From Eubacteriales bacterium (GTDB taxonomy: Bacteria; Bacillota; Clostridia; Peptostreptococcales; Anaerovoracaceae), in assembly GCA_028680875.1 (NCBI GenBank), contig JAQUJQ010000001.1:1-49165 (forward strand): 49,165 nucleotides of DNA, written 5' to 3'. Below, in pieces: positions 9,101-16,833 of the stretch. Within the stretch, counting starts at the first letter, position 1; every line of letters starts with the position of its first letter. Made by a program: the position numbers and the translations under genes. Below the pieces are notes generated by a model, which saw only the letters and a program-made list of their open reading frames with translations, had not been told where the DNA came from and did no database searches.

Positions 9101-10479
9101 GGAGTAAGCGTTATGACCACCGTCACCATTCAATTGACGCATTAGTTGTTGCAATGACAACTCAAAAACATATTCAGGCATTGAATAATCTGAATAAGGA
9201 AATGCAAGATTGGCTTAACGAAAACAAAGATGCCATAAAATTGGATGTGGCAGAAGGCGAATCGCTCATTGAAGCCTTTTTCAATTTGGAAGAAAAACGC
9301 AGAGAAGAAATTCAGAAAAAAATGCCAAGTTTTAGGAAGTTTGATTCTCCAATAAACAATTTAGTTTCTGAATCCAAAAAAATATTGGAAACAATGATTG
9401 TTTCTCAAAAGCCAAAGAACGCTTTGTCTGTCCAATATAGCGATAAAACAAAGAAAAAGGAGTTGCGAATACGAGGTGCTTTACATGAAGAAACTTATTA
9501 CGGCAAGCATAAAGGGCAAGACACGAAAATCGTTGATATATCTAATTTGTCAGCCAAAGATATTGATAAAATTCTTGATGTCACAAAAGGCGGATTAAAA
9601 GATGAAATAAATGCGCATAGAAATAAAAAAGATGAAAATGGAAAAGAAAAATACAATTCAATGAAAGAGGCTTTTTCCGGTGAGGGTTTAATTGATTTTA
9701 ATGAAACAAGAAAATTGAATGGGAAACCGCCTGTTTATAAAATAAAACTACGCTACAATACAAAAGAGAAAAAAGAGAGCGGATTGCAAGTATTGTATGA
9801 TGAGCATAAGGGAAAAAATCAAAAATTGAGTGTTGTTACAGGAAATAATTATTTGTTTGTTGTGATGGAAAAAACGAATAAAAAGGGAGAAACCGAGAGA
9901 TGTTTTGATATTGTTTCATTGTTTGATGCTGCAAAATATGCAAAAAATAATATGGACGGAAATTTTATAGACGATATTACAAGTGTTGTTTGTAAAGAGA
10001 ATAAAGCAAATAAAGTTTTGTTTACTTTGCAACAAAACGATTTGGTCTATTGTCCTGAATCCGTTGATGATTCAATTCTGCGTATGACTAACGAAGAATT
10101 AAAGAAATGCCTTGAAAACGATGACAATAAAAAAGCATTCGTTTCGAGAATCTATAAAGTTGTAAAATTTACAGGGAAAGATTGTTTCTTTATTCCAAAT
10201 AATTATGCAAACAGTATTAGCGTACAAAAAAAATTATCTGAGGAAGAAAAAGATTTTTTGAAGAAAGAAAAATATAAAGATAAAACCATTCCAAAAACAG
10301 AGTTGTTTATTGAAGAATTCGGTTCTTTTGGGAATTGTGTAAAAACTATTCCTAATGCTGACTTTGTTAAGCGTTTAAAGGCAAAAGCAAATGTTGAAGA
10401 TAAGATTATCAAGATACAAGATATTTGTGTAAAATTAAATATTGATTGGCTTGGTAATGTATCAATTATCAAAATGTAG
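6106..10479 (+). CDS. cas9: CRISPR-associated endonuclease Cas9 (type II-C, large Bacteroidetes form)
   Basis: This 1457-aa RNA-guided DNA endonuclease is intact in all catalytic motifs. RuvC-I is at the N terminus (LGLDLGTNSIGWAV, Asp8). An arginine-rich bridge helix lies near residues 58-80, RuvC-II is EIRVELAREL (Glu728), the HNH domain is YDIDHIIPKA (Asp835, His836), and RuvC-III is HHSIDALVVA (His1008, Asp1011). The C-terminal 400 residues are the PAM-interacting part. The length is above the usual 1000-1100 aa of II-C Cas9 but fits the long Bacteroides type. It is the first gene of an operon with a BRO-N gene, cas1 and cas2; there is no csn2 or cas4, which supports II-C. Coding is very A/T-rich. 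Confidence 0.97.
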   Translation: MKKILGLDLGTNSIGWAVVNANEDGTPTTIEGMGSRIIPMGADKISYEKGAGITKNADRRAKRTARKGNKRYKQRRDKLLFVLNELGMLPEQFIVRHKVRDEKGKLTDEYADGFPDSNHLQDLVLEPIKKNSLQLTSKTYYEKRVNAIHNKVDNLSDLGKILYQFNQLRGYAGGNRNDEKNKKAENVEDEENKKYEVFTAKCLITDIEKSDYIFKVKGGINKGQELPKYIVTLISDDKEYRGETELQTLEKDKDEELEIRIKRTKKGETITFALPQKTNWRKQMEKTEETLNERNKYKHYYIGELLLDDLKENQWTKIRNRVILRKRYQEEFDAIWETQSQYFDVLKLCSKESLQRITNYLYPGNGENQIKLRNEAIEKGLYHIIRNQIIYYQRPLKPQTDLIANCQFEKDEKVTPESNPIFQEFRCWQQINNLYVTSKQKVFDERKKKEVYKYKDRYLTDEQREALYDKLQIQKQLGFGEVAKIVQLKDDKTEYLNGLNVKAKLKGCDTNISIRKILGAYAEELENKNTNIISEIWNILYYKTGNEYDVDSDNVKSLINTLCQYVDKQIATELSLNLAQKISFTKKYKSLSVKAINNILPLMKSGKYYSNEKLSAASIDKYNKIVNTINTGEIDDSTELYMVDYLYNNSDLIEKGGMMYAFATSLVYGSHSNTKIKPSITNYHDIVYTERNLRNPIVEQITNETMQIIKAIWKQYKFNPQELEIRVELARELKNSAVERERIYKSQIKNKKINDSIKQRLIELNQEASSTNIDKYKLWSKQSTEDYPIFKDIKSPTQDEIQRLRIWEEQKCVSPYTNKPIPLSKLFDTREYDIDHIIPKARFFDDSMANKVICESNINEEKSNRTAWEYITQQTSKHKIFDVEAYIKHVNDNFFGQKKKNLLLEKIPTDCVTRQIKDTQYISVAVKSELAKIVGSDNVKSSTGEITSFLRSHWGLKKLFMELTESRFKQMELWDETKEWVKRYYDKDKGKNVYEIENWSKRYDHRHHSIDALVVAMTTQKHIQALNNLNKEMQDWLNENKDAIKLDVAEGESLIEAFFNLEEKRREEIQKKMPSFRKFDSPINNLVSESKKILETMIVSQKPKNALSVQYSDKTKKKELRIRGALHEETYYGKHKGQDTKIVDISNLSAKDIDKILDVTKGGLKDEINAHRNKKDENGKEKYNSMKEAFSGEGLIDFNETRKLNGKPPVYKIKLRYNTKEKKESGLQVLYDEHKGKNQKLSVVTGNNYLFVVMEKTNKKGETERCFDIVSLFDAAKYAKNNMDGNFIDDITSVVCKENKANKVLFTLQQNDLVYCPESVDDSILRMTNEELKKCLENDDNKKAFVSRIYKVVKFTGKDCFFIPNNYANSISVQKKLSEEEKDFLKKEKYKDKTIPKTELFIEEFGSFGNCVKTIPNADFVKRLKAKANVEDKIIKIQDICVKLNIDWLGNVSIIKM

Positions 10480-10483
10480 TATT

Positions 10484-11314
10484 ATGAGCAACATAAAACT
10501 TTTTCAAGATAAGAAAATCAGAACATATCATGATGAAATTCGTGATCAATGGTATTTTTCTGTAGTTGATACAATTGCAGTATTGACCGATAGCACCATT
10601 CCAAAACGTTATTGGAGTGACCTGAAAAAGAAACTCACAAAAGAAGGAAGTCAGTTGTACGAAAAAATCGTACAACTGAAATTCGAAGCAAATGACGGAA
10701 AGAAATATGCAACAGATTGCTTGGAAACCTCTCATTTATTGCGTTTAATTCAATCCATTCCTTCGCCTAAGGCTGAACCATTTAAAGTGTGGTTGGCAAC
10801 GGTCGGCTATGAACGTTTGCAGGAGATTGAAAACCCAGAATTGGCTCAGGAACGCATGAAAACGTTATATGAGCAGAAAGGTTATCCCAAAGACTGGATC
10901 GACAAGCGACTGCGTGGTATCGCCATACGTCAGAACCTTACTGATGAGTGGAAGAAACGGGGCATTTCATCAGAACAAGATTATGCTATTCTCACAGCCG
11001 AAATTTCGAAAGCCACATTTGGACTTACACCCTCTCAATACAAAGATTTGAAAGGACTTACCAAGAAAAACCAGAATCTGCGTGACCACATGGATGATTT
11101 GGAATTGATTTTCACCATGCTCGGGGAACGAGTCACCACCGAAATCTCGGAAAAGGAACAGCCAGAAACCTTTGACGAGAATAAAAAGGTGGCAAAACGC
11201 GGTGGAAATGTGGCCGGAATAGCCAGAAAACAGACAGAGAAGGAGTTAGGACGTAGCGTGGTTTCACGTAAGAATTTCTTGCCAGATATTGAAGAAAATA
11301 AAGATACTCAATAA
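10484..11314 (+). CDS. BRO-N / DinD-like protein inserted in the cas operon
   Basis: From the ATG at 10484 this is a 276-aa protein. Residues 1-110 fit a BRO-N domain (IKLFQDKKIRTYHDEIRDQW, then WYFSVVDTIAVLTDS), a DNA-binding module of phage antirepressors and of damage-inducible DinD-like proteins. The remainder includes GLTPSQYKDLKGLTKKNQNL and a basic Arg/Lys-rich tail. It lies 4 bases after the cas9 stop and 8 bases before cas1, so it is co-transcribed with the cas genes. No standard type II subtype has such a gene. From about 10780 on, its coding is visibly richer in G+C than cas9 and the first third, which hints at recombination. It may be an antirepressor-like regulator or a damage-linked factor; the function is unknown. 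Confidence 0.75.
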   Translation: MSNIKLFQDKKIRTYHDEIRDQWYFSVVDTIAVLTDSTIPKRYWSDLKKKLTKEGSQLYEKIVQLKFEANDGKKYATDCLETSHLLRLIQSIPSPKAEPFKVWLATVGYERLQEIENPELAQERMKTLYEQKGYPKDWIDKRLRGIAIRQNLTDEWKKRGISSEQDYAILTAEISKATFGLTPSQYKDLKGLTKKNQNLRDHMDDLELIFTMLGERVTTEISEKEQPETFDENKKVAKRGGNVAGIARKQTEKELGRSVVSRKNFLPDIEENKDTQ

Positions 11315-11322
11315 TTGTACGA

Positions 11323-12252
11323 ATGATAAAACGCACATTATGTTTCAGCAATCCAACATATCTGTCGTTAAAAAACGATCAGTTGGTTATTAAATTGCCG
11401 CAAGTCGAGAATAGCAATCTGACTGATAATCTAAAACTAGAAATGATTCGTACAATTCCGATAGAAGATATCGGAGTACTAGTATTGGATAATAAACAAA
11501 TTACTCTTACTCAGGGTGTTTTGGAAAAAATGCTTGAGAACAATTGTGCAGTCATTACGTGCAATAGTAACCATATGCCTATAGGATTGATGTTGCCATT
11601 ATGTGGTAATACTACTCAAAATGAGCGATTTACGGATCAGGTTGAAGCATCATTGCCATTAAAAAAACAATTGTGGCAGCAAACAGTACAGTGCAAAATA
11701 CGAAATCAGGCATCTGTTCTGAGCACTACACGTGGTTCCATTGTTAATAATATGATAGTGTGGGCAAATGATGTAAGGAGTGGCGATAGTGGTAATCTGG
11801 AAGGTCGTGCAGCTGCATATTATTGGAAAAATATGTTTCCAAAATCTATGAATTTTACAAGAGATAGGGATGGAGTTCAGCCAAATAACTTACTTAATTA
11901 TGGTTATGCTATTCTTAGAGCGGTGATTGCAAGATCTTTAGTGGCAAGTGGGTTGTTGCCTACGTTGGGAATACATCATCATAACAGATACAATGCTTAT
12001 TGTCTTGCTGATGATATTATGGAACCATATAGACCTTATGTCGATAAGCTTGTTGTTTCAATTGTGGATAGTGGTATGGACATATCAGAGATGACCCCTG
12101 ATTTAAAGAAAGAAATGCTTTCTATACCTGTTATAGATGTAATTATTAATGGACAGAGAAGTCCTCTTATGATTGCAGCAGGACAGACAACAGCTTCTCT
12201 GTACAAATGTTATAGTGGAGAATTAAGAAAAATTATCTATCCTGAAATGTAA
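11323..12252 (+). CDS. cas1: CRISPR-associated integrase Cas1 (type II)
   Basis: This 309-aa protein is the adaptation integrase, which with Cas2 inserts new spacers. The metal-binding residues are present: Glu160 in LEGRAAAYYW, His219 in GIHHHNRYNAY, and Glu234 in ADDIMEPYRPYVD. The arrangement matches type II Cas1. It starts 8 bases after the BRO-N gene and ends 1 base before the cas2 start, so the three are tightly coupled. The gene looks intact. Confidence 0.96.
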   Translation: MIKRTLCFSNPTYLSLKNDQLVIKLPQVENSNLTDNLKLEMIRTIPIEDIGVLVLDNKQITLTQGVLEKMLENNCAVITCNSNHMPIGLMLPLCGNTTQNERFTDQVEASLPLKKQLWQQTVQCKIRNQASVLSTTRGSIVNNMIVWANDVRSGDSGNLEGRAAAYYWKNMFPKSMNFTRDRDGVQPNNLLNYGYAILRAVIARSLVASGLLPTLGIHHHNRYNAYCLADDIMEPYRPYVDKLVVSIVDSGMDISEMTPDLKKEMLSIPVIDVIINGQRSPLMIAAGQTTASLYKCYSGELRKIIYPEM

Positions 12253-12253
12253 T

Positions 12254-12586
12254 ATGGAACGTTTTAGCGAATATCGAATCATGTGGATACTTGTTTTTTT
12301 TGATCTGCCTACTGAAACAAAGAAAGATAAAAAGGCATATACCGATTTCCGAAAGAGGTTACAAAAAGATGGATTCACAATGTTTCAGTTTTCCATCTAT
12401 ATAAGGCATTGTGCAAGCAAGGAAAATGCAGATGTTCATGTTAAAAGAGTAAAATCCATTCTACCACCTGTTGGACAGGTTGGAATTCTGATTATTACTG
12501 ACAAACAATTTGGAGATATCGAACTTTATATTTCTAAAAAAGAAAGTGCACTCCCTGTTGAAGGACAGCAATTAGAGCTATTCTAA
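12254..12586 (+). CDS. cas2: CRISPR-associated protein Cas2
   Basis: The 110-aa protein has the ferredoxin-like Cas2 fold start (MWILVFFDLPTETKKDKKAY) with Asp17 in the VFFDLP strand and the FRKRLQKDGFTMFQFSIYIR helix-strand pair. Cas2 is the structural partner of Cas1 in spacer integration. It is the last gene of the operon and is followed by a hairpin and then by the array. Confidence 0.95.
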   Translation: MERFSEYRIMWILVFFDLPTETKKDKKAYTDFRKRLQKDGFTMFQFSIYIRHCASKENADVHVKRVKSILPPVGQVGILIITDKQFGDIELYISKKESALPVEGQQLELF

Positions 12587-12596
12587 TAAATAAGTA

Positions 12597-12623
12597 AGCC
12601 TATCATAATGATAAGCTTACTCT
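12597..12623 (+). terminator. Hairpin after cas2 (probable terminator)
   Basis: A stem made of TAAGC-CTATCAT and ATGATAAGCTTA, with one mismatch, lies 10 bases after the cas2 stop, followed by a short T-rich stretch. It probably ends the cas operon transcript and also separates it from minus-strand crRNA transcription coming from the array. Confidence 0.45.
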
Positions 12624-12691
12624 TTATCGCTATTATTTGTTTTTTAATCCACACTATATATTGTTGATTTACAACAAATTACATCAAATGT

Positions 12692-13353
12692 GGTGTCTGC
12701 GATATATCAAAGATACAAATTTTAAAGCAAATCACAACACTCCCCTAAACCTATCGGAAATCTTCTTCGGTGTCTGCGATATATCAAAGATACAAATTTT
12801 AAAGCAAATCACAACCCATCATCTGAGAGCGTATATCGTAATAGTGGTGTCTGTGATATATCAAAGATACAAATTTTAAAGCAAATCACAACATAGGCGT
12901 AAACCTTATGCGAATAACTTGCGGTGTCTGCGATATATCAAAGATACAAATTTTAAAGCAAATCACAACTTGAACCTCGGTGAGCTTATCAAAGAACAGG
13001 GTGTCTGCGATATATCAAAGATACAAATTTTAAAGCAAATCACAACTGAGCCATGAGAGAGCTGTCAGATAGACACGGTGTCTGCGATATATCAAAGATA
13101 CAAATTTTAAAGCAAATCACAACACCCCCCTAAACCTATCGGAAATCTTCTTGGTGTCTGCGATATATCAAAGATACAAATTTTAAAGCAAATCACAACC
13201 TTATTGCGATTCTCTCTTTCTTAATGGGGGGTGTCTGCAATATATCAAAGATACAAATTTTAAAGCAAATCACAACATCGGTTTTTTCACTTTGATTTGC
13301 CGGTTCGGTGTCTGCGATATATCAAAGATACAAATTTGAAAGCTATTCACAAT
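12692..13353 (-). CRISPR. CRISPR array, cas-proximal part (9 repeats, 8 spacers)
   Basis: Repeats are 47 bp, starting on the plus strand with GGTGTCTGCGATATATC and ending with AAAGCAAATCACAAC, at 12692, 12769, 12846, 12923, 13000, 13077, 13153, 13230 and 13307. Spacers are 30 bp, except the one at 13124-13152, which is 29 bp. Repeats 3 and 8 each have one base change (CTGTG, CTGCAA). Repeat 9 (13307-13353) is altered in its last 16 bases, where the mobile element begins. The anti-repeat in the tracrRNA shows that crRNAs are made from the minus strand. Spacers at 12739-12768 and 13124-13152 are nearly identical. Confidence 0.97.
13338..13353. other. Left attachment junction (attL) of the mobile element, inside a CRISPR repeat
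   Basis: Repeat 9 is perfect for its first 31 bases, then reads GAAAGCTATTCACAAT where the other repeats read TAAAGCAAATCACAAC (12 of 16 bases kept). At the other end of the element, the right array resumes with TTAAAGCAAATCACAAC. The shared core AAAGC and partial dyad fit a tyrosine-recombinase crossover between a repeat and a repeat-like attP. The exact crossover base cannot be placed by eye. Confidence 0.6.
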
Positions 13354-13387
13354 AAATACTGATAGTCAATTAGTTACATTGCATTAA

Positions 13388-13542
13388 GAAACGGTTTAGA
13401 ACCACTTTGTACAAAAGAGGTTTTATTTTTGCAGTTGTAGCGTGTTTCTTTGCTATTCTTTTCCGTTGATTTCAATTTCAAGAAACAAAAAACCGTTTCT
13501 CAAACGTTTCTCGTCAGAAGATTTCCGTTTCTCAACCGTTTC
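13388..13542. repeat. Integrase arm-type sites, left end (GAAACGGTTT family)
   Basis: Five copies of a GAAACGGTTT-like decamer lie near the left end: 13388-13397 (direct), and in reverse orientation AAACCGTTTC (13490), CAAACGTTTC (13501), ATTTCCGTTTC (13521) and CAACCGTTTC (13533). The same motif recurs beside the integrase gene at the right end. This is the pattern expected for arm-type binding sites of a tyrosine recombinase. Confidence 0.6.
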
Positions 13543-13557
13543 TTGTGACAGCAAAAG

Positions 13558-13588
13558 TACAAAAAATCCCGCACTTTCGGGCGGGATT
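13558..13588 (-). terminator. Terminator after the lysis-like cassette
   Basis: Read on the minus strand, a stem AATCCCGC / GCGGGATT is followed by a run of T. It lies 26 bases past the stop of the spanin-like gene. A near copy stands at 14882-14910. Confidence 0.75.
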
Positions 13589-13613
13589 CAGTTGGTTGTA
13601 AATAGGATCGAGA

Positions 13614-13994
13614 TTATTTCAGCTTCCATACAAAATAAATGCAGACTAACAGCAGAGCAAAGAGAGCAATGCGACCGCACCAAATTTGGAAACTCTGCCA
13701 GCTTGTAAGCGGTACTTTTTCCTGTTTGACCACTTCCACCGGATAAGGAACTCGGATTGTGTCGTTGATAAAAACTGAGTCTTTGACAATGCGGTTTTTG
13801 TACAGGTATCTGAATTTTTCCAGAATCAAGGTATCGCCTTTATCCTTCACAAATACAGAATCGTAACGGAAAATTGAGTCTTTGACGAAATTATCCCGGT
13901 ACTCGATTTTTGTAGTTGCTACCGGAATGTATTTGACAGATTTGCAGGAATACAACAGAGTTGCTATTACTGCGAAAATAAGTATCTTTTTCAT
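13614..13994 (-). CDS. Small lipoprotein with C-terminal membrane segment (spanin-like)
   Basis: The 126-aa protein begins with a lipobox signal (LLYSCKS, Cys17), has a beta-rich charged middle with repeated Lys-Asp-Ser/Asp-Thr patterns, and ends in one transmembrane helix (IALFALLLVCIYFVWKLK). Lipoprotein plus membrane anchor is the design of unimolecular spanins, which join inner and outer membranes at phage lysis. It overlaps the lysin gene by 4 bases (ATGA) and sits last in a lysin-holin cassette, which supports this reading. The role is inferred from architecture and context; it could also be an unrelated envelope lipoprotein. Confidence 0.5.
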   Translation of the reverse strand: MKKILIFAVIATLLYSCKSVKYIPVATTKIEYRDNFVKDSIFRYDSVFVKDKGDTLILEKFRYLYKNRIVKDSVFINDTIRVPYPVEVVKQEKVPLTSWQSFQIWCGRIALFALLLVCIYFVWKLK

Positions 13995-14401
13995 TGGATT
14001 TTGATTTTAGTTTGTAGTTTAAAACCTGCCTGTACTGCCGAAATATCGGCGTTTTGTCCGTTCTCAACAAAACTCATTGCTGCAACGATTAGAATATATT
14101 CAGAGCCATCCCGGGCGGTTAGTTTCTTGTTTCGGGGAACCCCCGACCATCTTTCAACATGGGCGATATAGCTTTCTGTATCGTTCTCGATTGACGGTGC
14201 CCAGTGGGCAATGATCTTTTCAATGGTGTTTATTCCCTGGGATAGGTACGTCCCAAGGATTACAAAGCCGGCACGATAGCCGTAAGGCATTGAAGAGAAA
14301 GTTTTGAAACTCTTGTCCCGGCCTTTAATTTCTCCCTGGAACTGTTCGGTATTTTTCCGGATATTCAACGGATTGTTGTTCCTAAGTCCTCTCGATTTCA
14401 T
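13991..14401 (-). CDS. Phage-type peptidoglycan lysin ('structural protein P5'-like)
   Basis: This 136-aa protein starts with GLRNNNPLNIRKNTEQFQGE, the N-terminal signature of a family annotated in Bacteroidetes as structural protein P5, found in phage and mobile-element lysis modules and thought to cut peptidoglycan. Further conserved parts are FKTFSSMPYGYRAGFVIL and the HWAPSIENDTESYIAHV segment. It has no signal peptide, so release would need the holin encoded 2 bases upstream. Confidence 0.7.
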   Translation of the reverse strand: MKSRGLRNNNPLNIRKNTEQFQGEIKGRDKSFKTFSSMPYGYRAGFVILGTYLSQGINTIEKIIAHWAPSIENDTESYIAHVERWSGVPRNKKLTARDGSEYILIVAAMSFVENGQNADISAVQAGFKLQTKIKIQ

Positions 14402-14403
14402 AT

Positions 14404-14841
14404 TTATTCCTCCTGCTTTTTTGAGTTTAGAAATGAAATGAGGGTTTGAATTTCCTCTTTGTTTTCAAAGAGTTTGAGCAGGACCTTTTGAATTTCATCC
14501 ACGTTTTTGGTTTCCTGCCTCAGGTTCTCAAAAACGGACTTCGCTTCAACCAAGACAATCCCGATAGCTCCTATTACGGTGAAGTACGGCATATCGAAAA
14601 CCACGCTTGCCACAATATCAGCAATGGAAAGCATGATCATTAAACCGAAATAACTTGTCAGTTTGGTAATAGTGCGGCGATAGCCGAAACTGGTACGGAC
14701 GATTTTCAGGCGTTTTGCGCGCCTTACTCCGAAGAATAGGTCAATCAGCACGGACAGAAAAACACAAGTGTAGAGGACAGCCAAAACCGTGAGCAGGGCA
14801 TTCAGATTGCCCCAGTCTTTATTTATTATTAATCGTATCAT
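14404..14841 (-). CDS. Phage holin family protein
   Basis: Counted from the ATG at 14841 the protein has 145 aa, with hydrophobic segments near residues 14-36 and 55-95 and a charged, Glu/Lys-rich C-terminal tail. This is the layout of the Bacteroidetes phage_holin_4-type family, which makes holes in the inner membrane for a partner lysin. The frame runs upstream to a TTG that butts against a terminator, so the ATG is preferred. It is followed 2 bases later by the lysin gene. Confidence 0.7.
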   Translation of the reverse strand: MIRLIINKDWGNLNALLTVLAVLYTCVFLSVLIDLFFGVRRAKRLKIVRTSFGYRRTITKLTSYFGLMIMLSIADIVASVVFDMPYFTVIGAIGIVLVEAKSVFENLRQETKNVDEIQKVLLKLFENKEEIQTLISFLNSKKQEE

Positions 14842-14881
14842 ATTTGTTTGAATTTTAATGTGTTGTTGATTTGGATTATTC

Positions 14882-14910
14882 AAAAAAATCCCGCTCTTTC
14901 GGGCGGGATT
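14882..14910 (-). terminator. Terminator after the DUF6266 gene
   Basis: On the minus strand a stem AATCCCGC / GCGGGATT with a 7- to 8-base loop is followed by seven T. It is nearly identical to the terminator at 13558-13588, so the same hairpin was used at both ends of the lysin-holin cassette. Confidence 0.75.
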
Positions 14911-14941
14911 TGAGCAAGAAAACGAATATTATTGCCTACGC

Positions 14942-15580
14942 TTAGGCAACTGTTACAGAACCCAGATAAACACTATTTGCAACCTCTTTAGCATCTGCGG
15001 AAATAAATCCCAAATACACTTGGACTTCTTCTCCCATCCAGTCGGCAGGCACAGAAACCGTTTGAGTTACGGTGGAGCGGGCTTCCCCTGCGGATACGGT
15101 TACCGCTTCGCCTTTGTCGGCATTCAGCACGGCAATCAGAGCTTTATCGGTTGCTTTGGCAGTACTTATGCCGGTGTTGTCGTCCCAGGTAACCGTAACG
15201 CTTCCACCTGCGGCGGTTGCTGCTCCATTGGTTGCCGAAGTTAACGAACCACGGGAAATGAGGGCAGAACCGAAGTTCAACTGATAATCGGGATAATCGC
15301 CCGAAATGGCATTTGCCAGCGTGTAAGACATTGCGGCATTGAAAGCCGTCTGTTTGTTGGCGTAAAGTTTGAAACCTGTACGCACAACGTCAGTCAACGG
15401 TTTGAGAAAGTCCAACGCAAGCGCAAATTTGCTTCGTTGGCTCAACTGTCCGTCCGTGCGCGGATTCTTTACACTTTGGGCTTGGCTACGCATATACGAA
15501 ATGCCTTTCCAACTCCCACCTATGACCGTTCCGACCTTGCCGGAAAAGCCACCTAAGATACCTTGTTTAATTGTTCCCAT
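14942..15580 (-). CDS. DUF6266 family protein
   Basis: The 212-aa protein begins MGTIKQGILGGFSGKVGTVI followed by GSWKGISYMRS, the typical start of DUF6266 proteins, common in Bacteroidetes mobile elements next to holin/lysin genes. The Gly-rich N terminus is followed by an Ala-rich helical part and by beta-strand-rich repeats (TVTWDD, VTVSAGEARSTV). No enzyme motif is visible. It has its own terminator downstream and a long gene-free region upstream. The biochemical function is unknown; a structural or secreted role with the lysis cassette is possible. Confidence 0.7.
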   Translation of the reverse strand: MGTIKQGILGGFSGKVGTVIGGSWKGISYMRSQAQSVKNPRTDGQLSQRSKFALALDFLKPLTDVVRTGFKLYANKQTAFNAAMSYTLANAISGDYPDYQLNFGSALISRGSLTSATNGAATAAGGSVTVTWDDNTGISTAKATDKALIAVLNADKGEAVTVSAGEARSTVTQTVSVPADWMGEEVQVYLGFISADAKEVANSVYLGSVTVA

Positions 15581-15823
15581 TTTACAACTTTTTTAAAGGG
15601 TTATTGATTCGATATTAACTTGGACTTGGTAATAAGCAAATACGGCTCAAACCTTATCCGAATGCAAATGTAATTAGAGGTAATTATCTGAATATCATAT
15701 TGGTTTCTTATGCTTTAGCTTGCTTTAACCTGCCGTTTCCCTCGCAAAAAAACACGAAAAGGAAAAAGAAAATGTAAACGCCATATTACTGCAAGAAAAA
15801 GCGAAGAGAAACGGAGCGTTGAG

Positions 15824-16007
15824 GCTGTCAAGGTTTTTCGGCGAAATACAACCCGAAGCGTAGCGGAGGTGTGGAGATTTTGGCGAAAACCCGCAGGGCT
15901 TGACCTTTACAGACTTATTTTCTTGCTGTTATCTTTGTGAACATTTTTTTTGTCGCTCTTTGATTACAGTGAAATCCTGCGTGGAACGCAAATGAAATAA
16001 TTTTATC
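15824..16007 (+). repeat. Diverged direct repeat, copy 1
   Basis: This segment contains, in order, GCTGTCAAGG, ACCCGAAGCG, CGGAGGTGTGGAG, a CTTGC/TTTG stretch and AATCCTGCGTGG followed by AAATAATTTTAT. The same words in the same order and spacing occur at 16656-16833. The two copies frame the most G-rich part. Confidence 0.6.
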
Positions 16008-16655
16008 AACTGCATTTCTTCAGGGGTGGGTGGTCGGGGGCTGTGTGTGGGCGAAGCAGGATTTAAACCGAAAACAGGTAAAGCAGCCTTGAGCCGGAAC
16101 GGAGCGGTGAAAAACAGGCGGAGCGATAGCGAAGTAGTTTTTTGCCAGCGTAGTGGAGAGGCGCGAGCCGTCTGCGAGTGGAGCGAGGGTGGCAGACGAG
16201 GGTAGCCCGGAACGCAGTGAGGGCTTCGACTGCCTACGGCTTTGCCGCAGGGCTGGCGGAGTTTTTGTTTGGAGCGTGCGTTGGAAAAGGCAAGGGCTGG
16301 ACGAAATGAGGAAGTAAAGTGTAACGGAACGGACGAATGGAGGACAGCTCTTGTGTGGGGTGGCTGTGCGGTGTGAATGACGGAATGGAGAGCAACGGAA
16401 TGACAAAATGAACACGGCAAAAGCCACATTGAAAGCGACTACAAAAACTGTGACAGCCCGATTAGCCCGAGCGACCCGCAGGCGAGCAAAACAATAAGTG
16501 GCGACTGCCCCCAATTATAAATCAAACTAATCCTTATTGGGGTTTTGGGGGCAGGTGCAGCCACGAATGAGGATTGAACGAGCGTGTGTAGCAAAACAAG
16601 CTGACACGCCACGAGGAGCACCTACCGGAGCGCAGGAGTGAGTGTGGAAGTATTA

Positions 16656-16833
16656 GCTGTCAAGGGCAGACGGAAAAACACTACCCGAAGTGAAACGGAG
16701 GTGTGGAGGTTTTTTCAGGCTGCTTGTTTTACCCTTGCAGCTATGTTTTTGCGAACAAAGTGAGTGATTGACGAATACCTTTTTACCTGTTCGATTTAAA
16801 ATCCTGCGTGGGCAGGTTAGACAAATAATTTAT
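16656..16833 (+). repeat. Diverged direct repeat, copy 2
   Basis: Shares GCTGTCAAGG, ACCCGAAG, CGGAGGTGTGGAGG, CCTTGCAG, GCGAACA and AAATCCTGCGTGG with copy 1 at 15824-16007, in the same order, with many differences in between. The conserved words suggest selection on sequence or structure. Confidence 0.6.

Noticed and set aside
12637..12879. Open frame on the plus strand across the first CRISPR repeats
   Set aside because: It reads the same repeat-encoded peptide more than once (VSAIYQ/CDISKIQILKQ type), so it is a frame through the array, not a gene. The same holds for 35361-35564.
13354..13613. A tRNA or tmRNA gene at the left end as the usual integration target
   Set aside because: No cloverleaf or CCA-like end was found; the flanking DNA is CRISPR repeat on both sides.
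15929..16621. Three long minus-strand frames in the G-rich region
   Set aside because: They encode Pro/Ser/Arg/His-rich peptides caused by G/C skew, overlap each other in different frames, and have no start context or recognisable domain.
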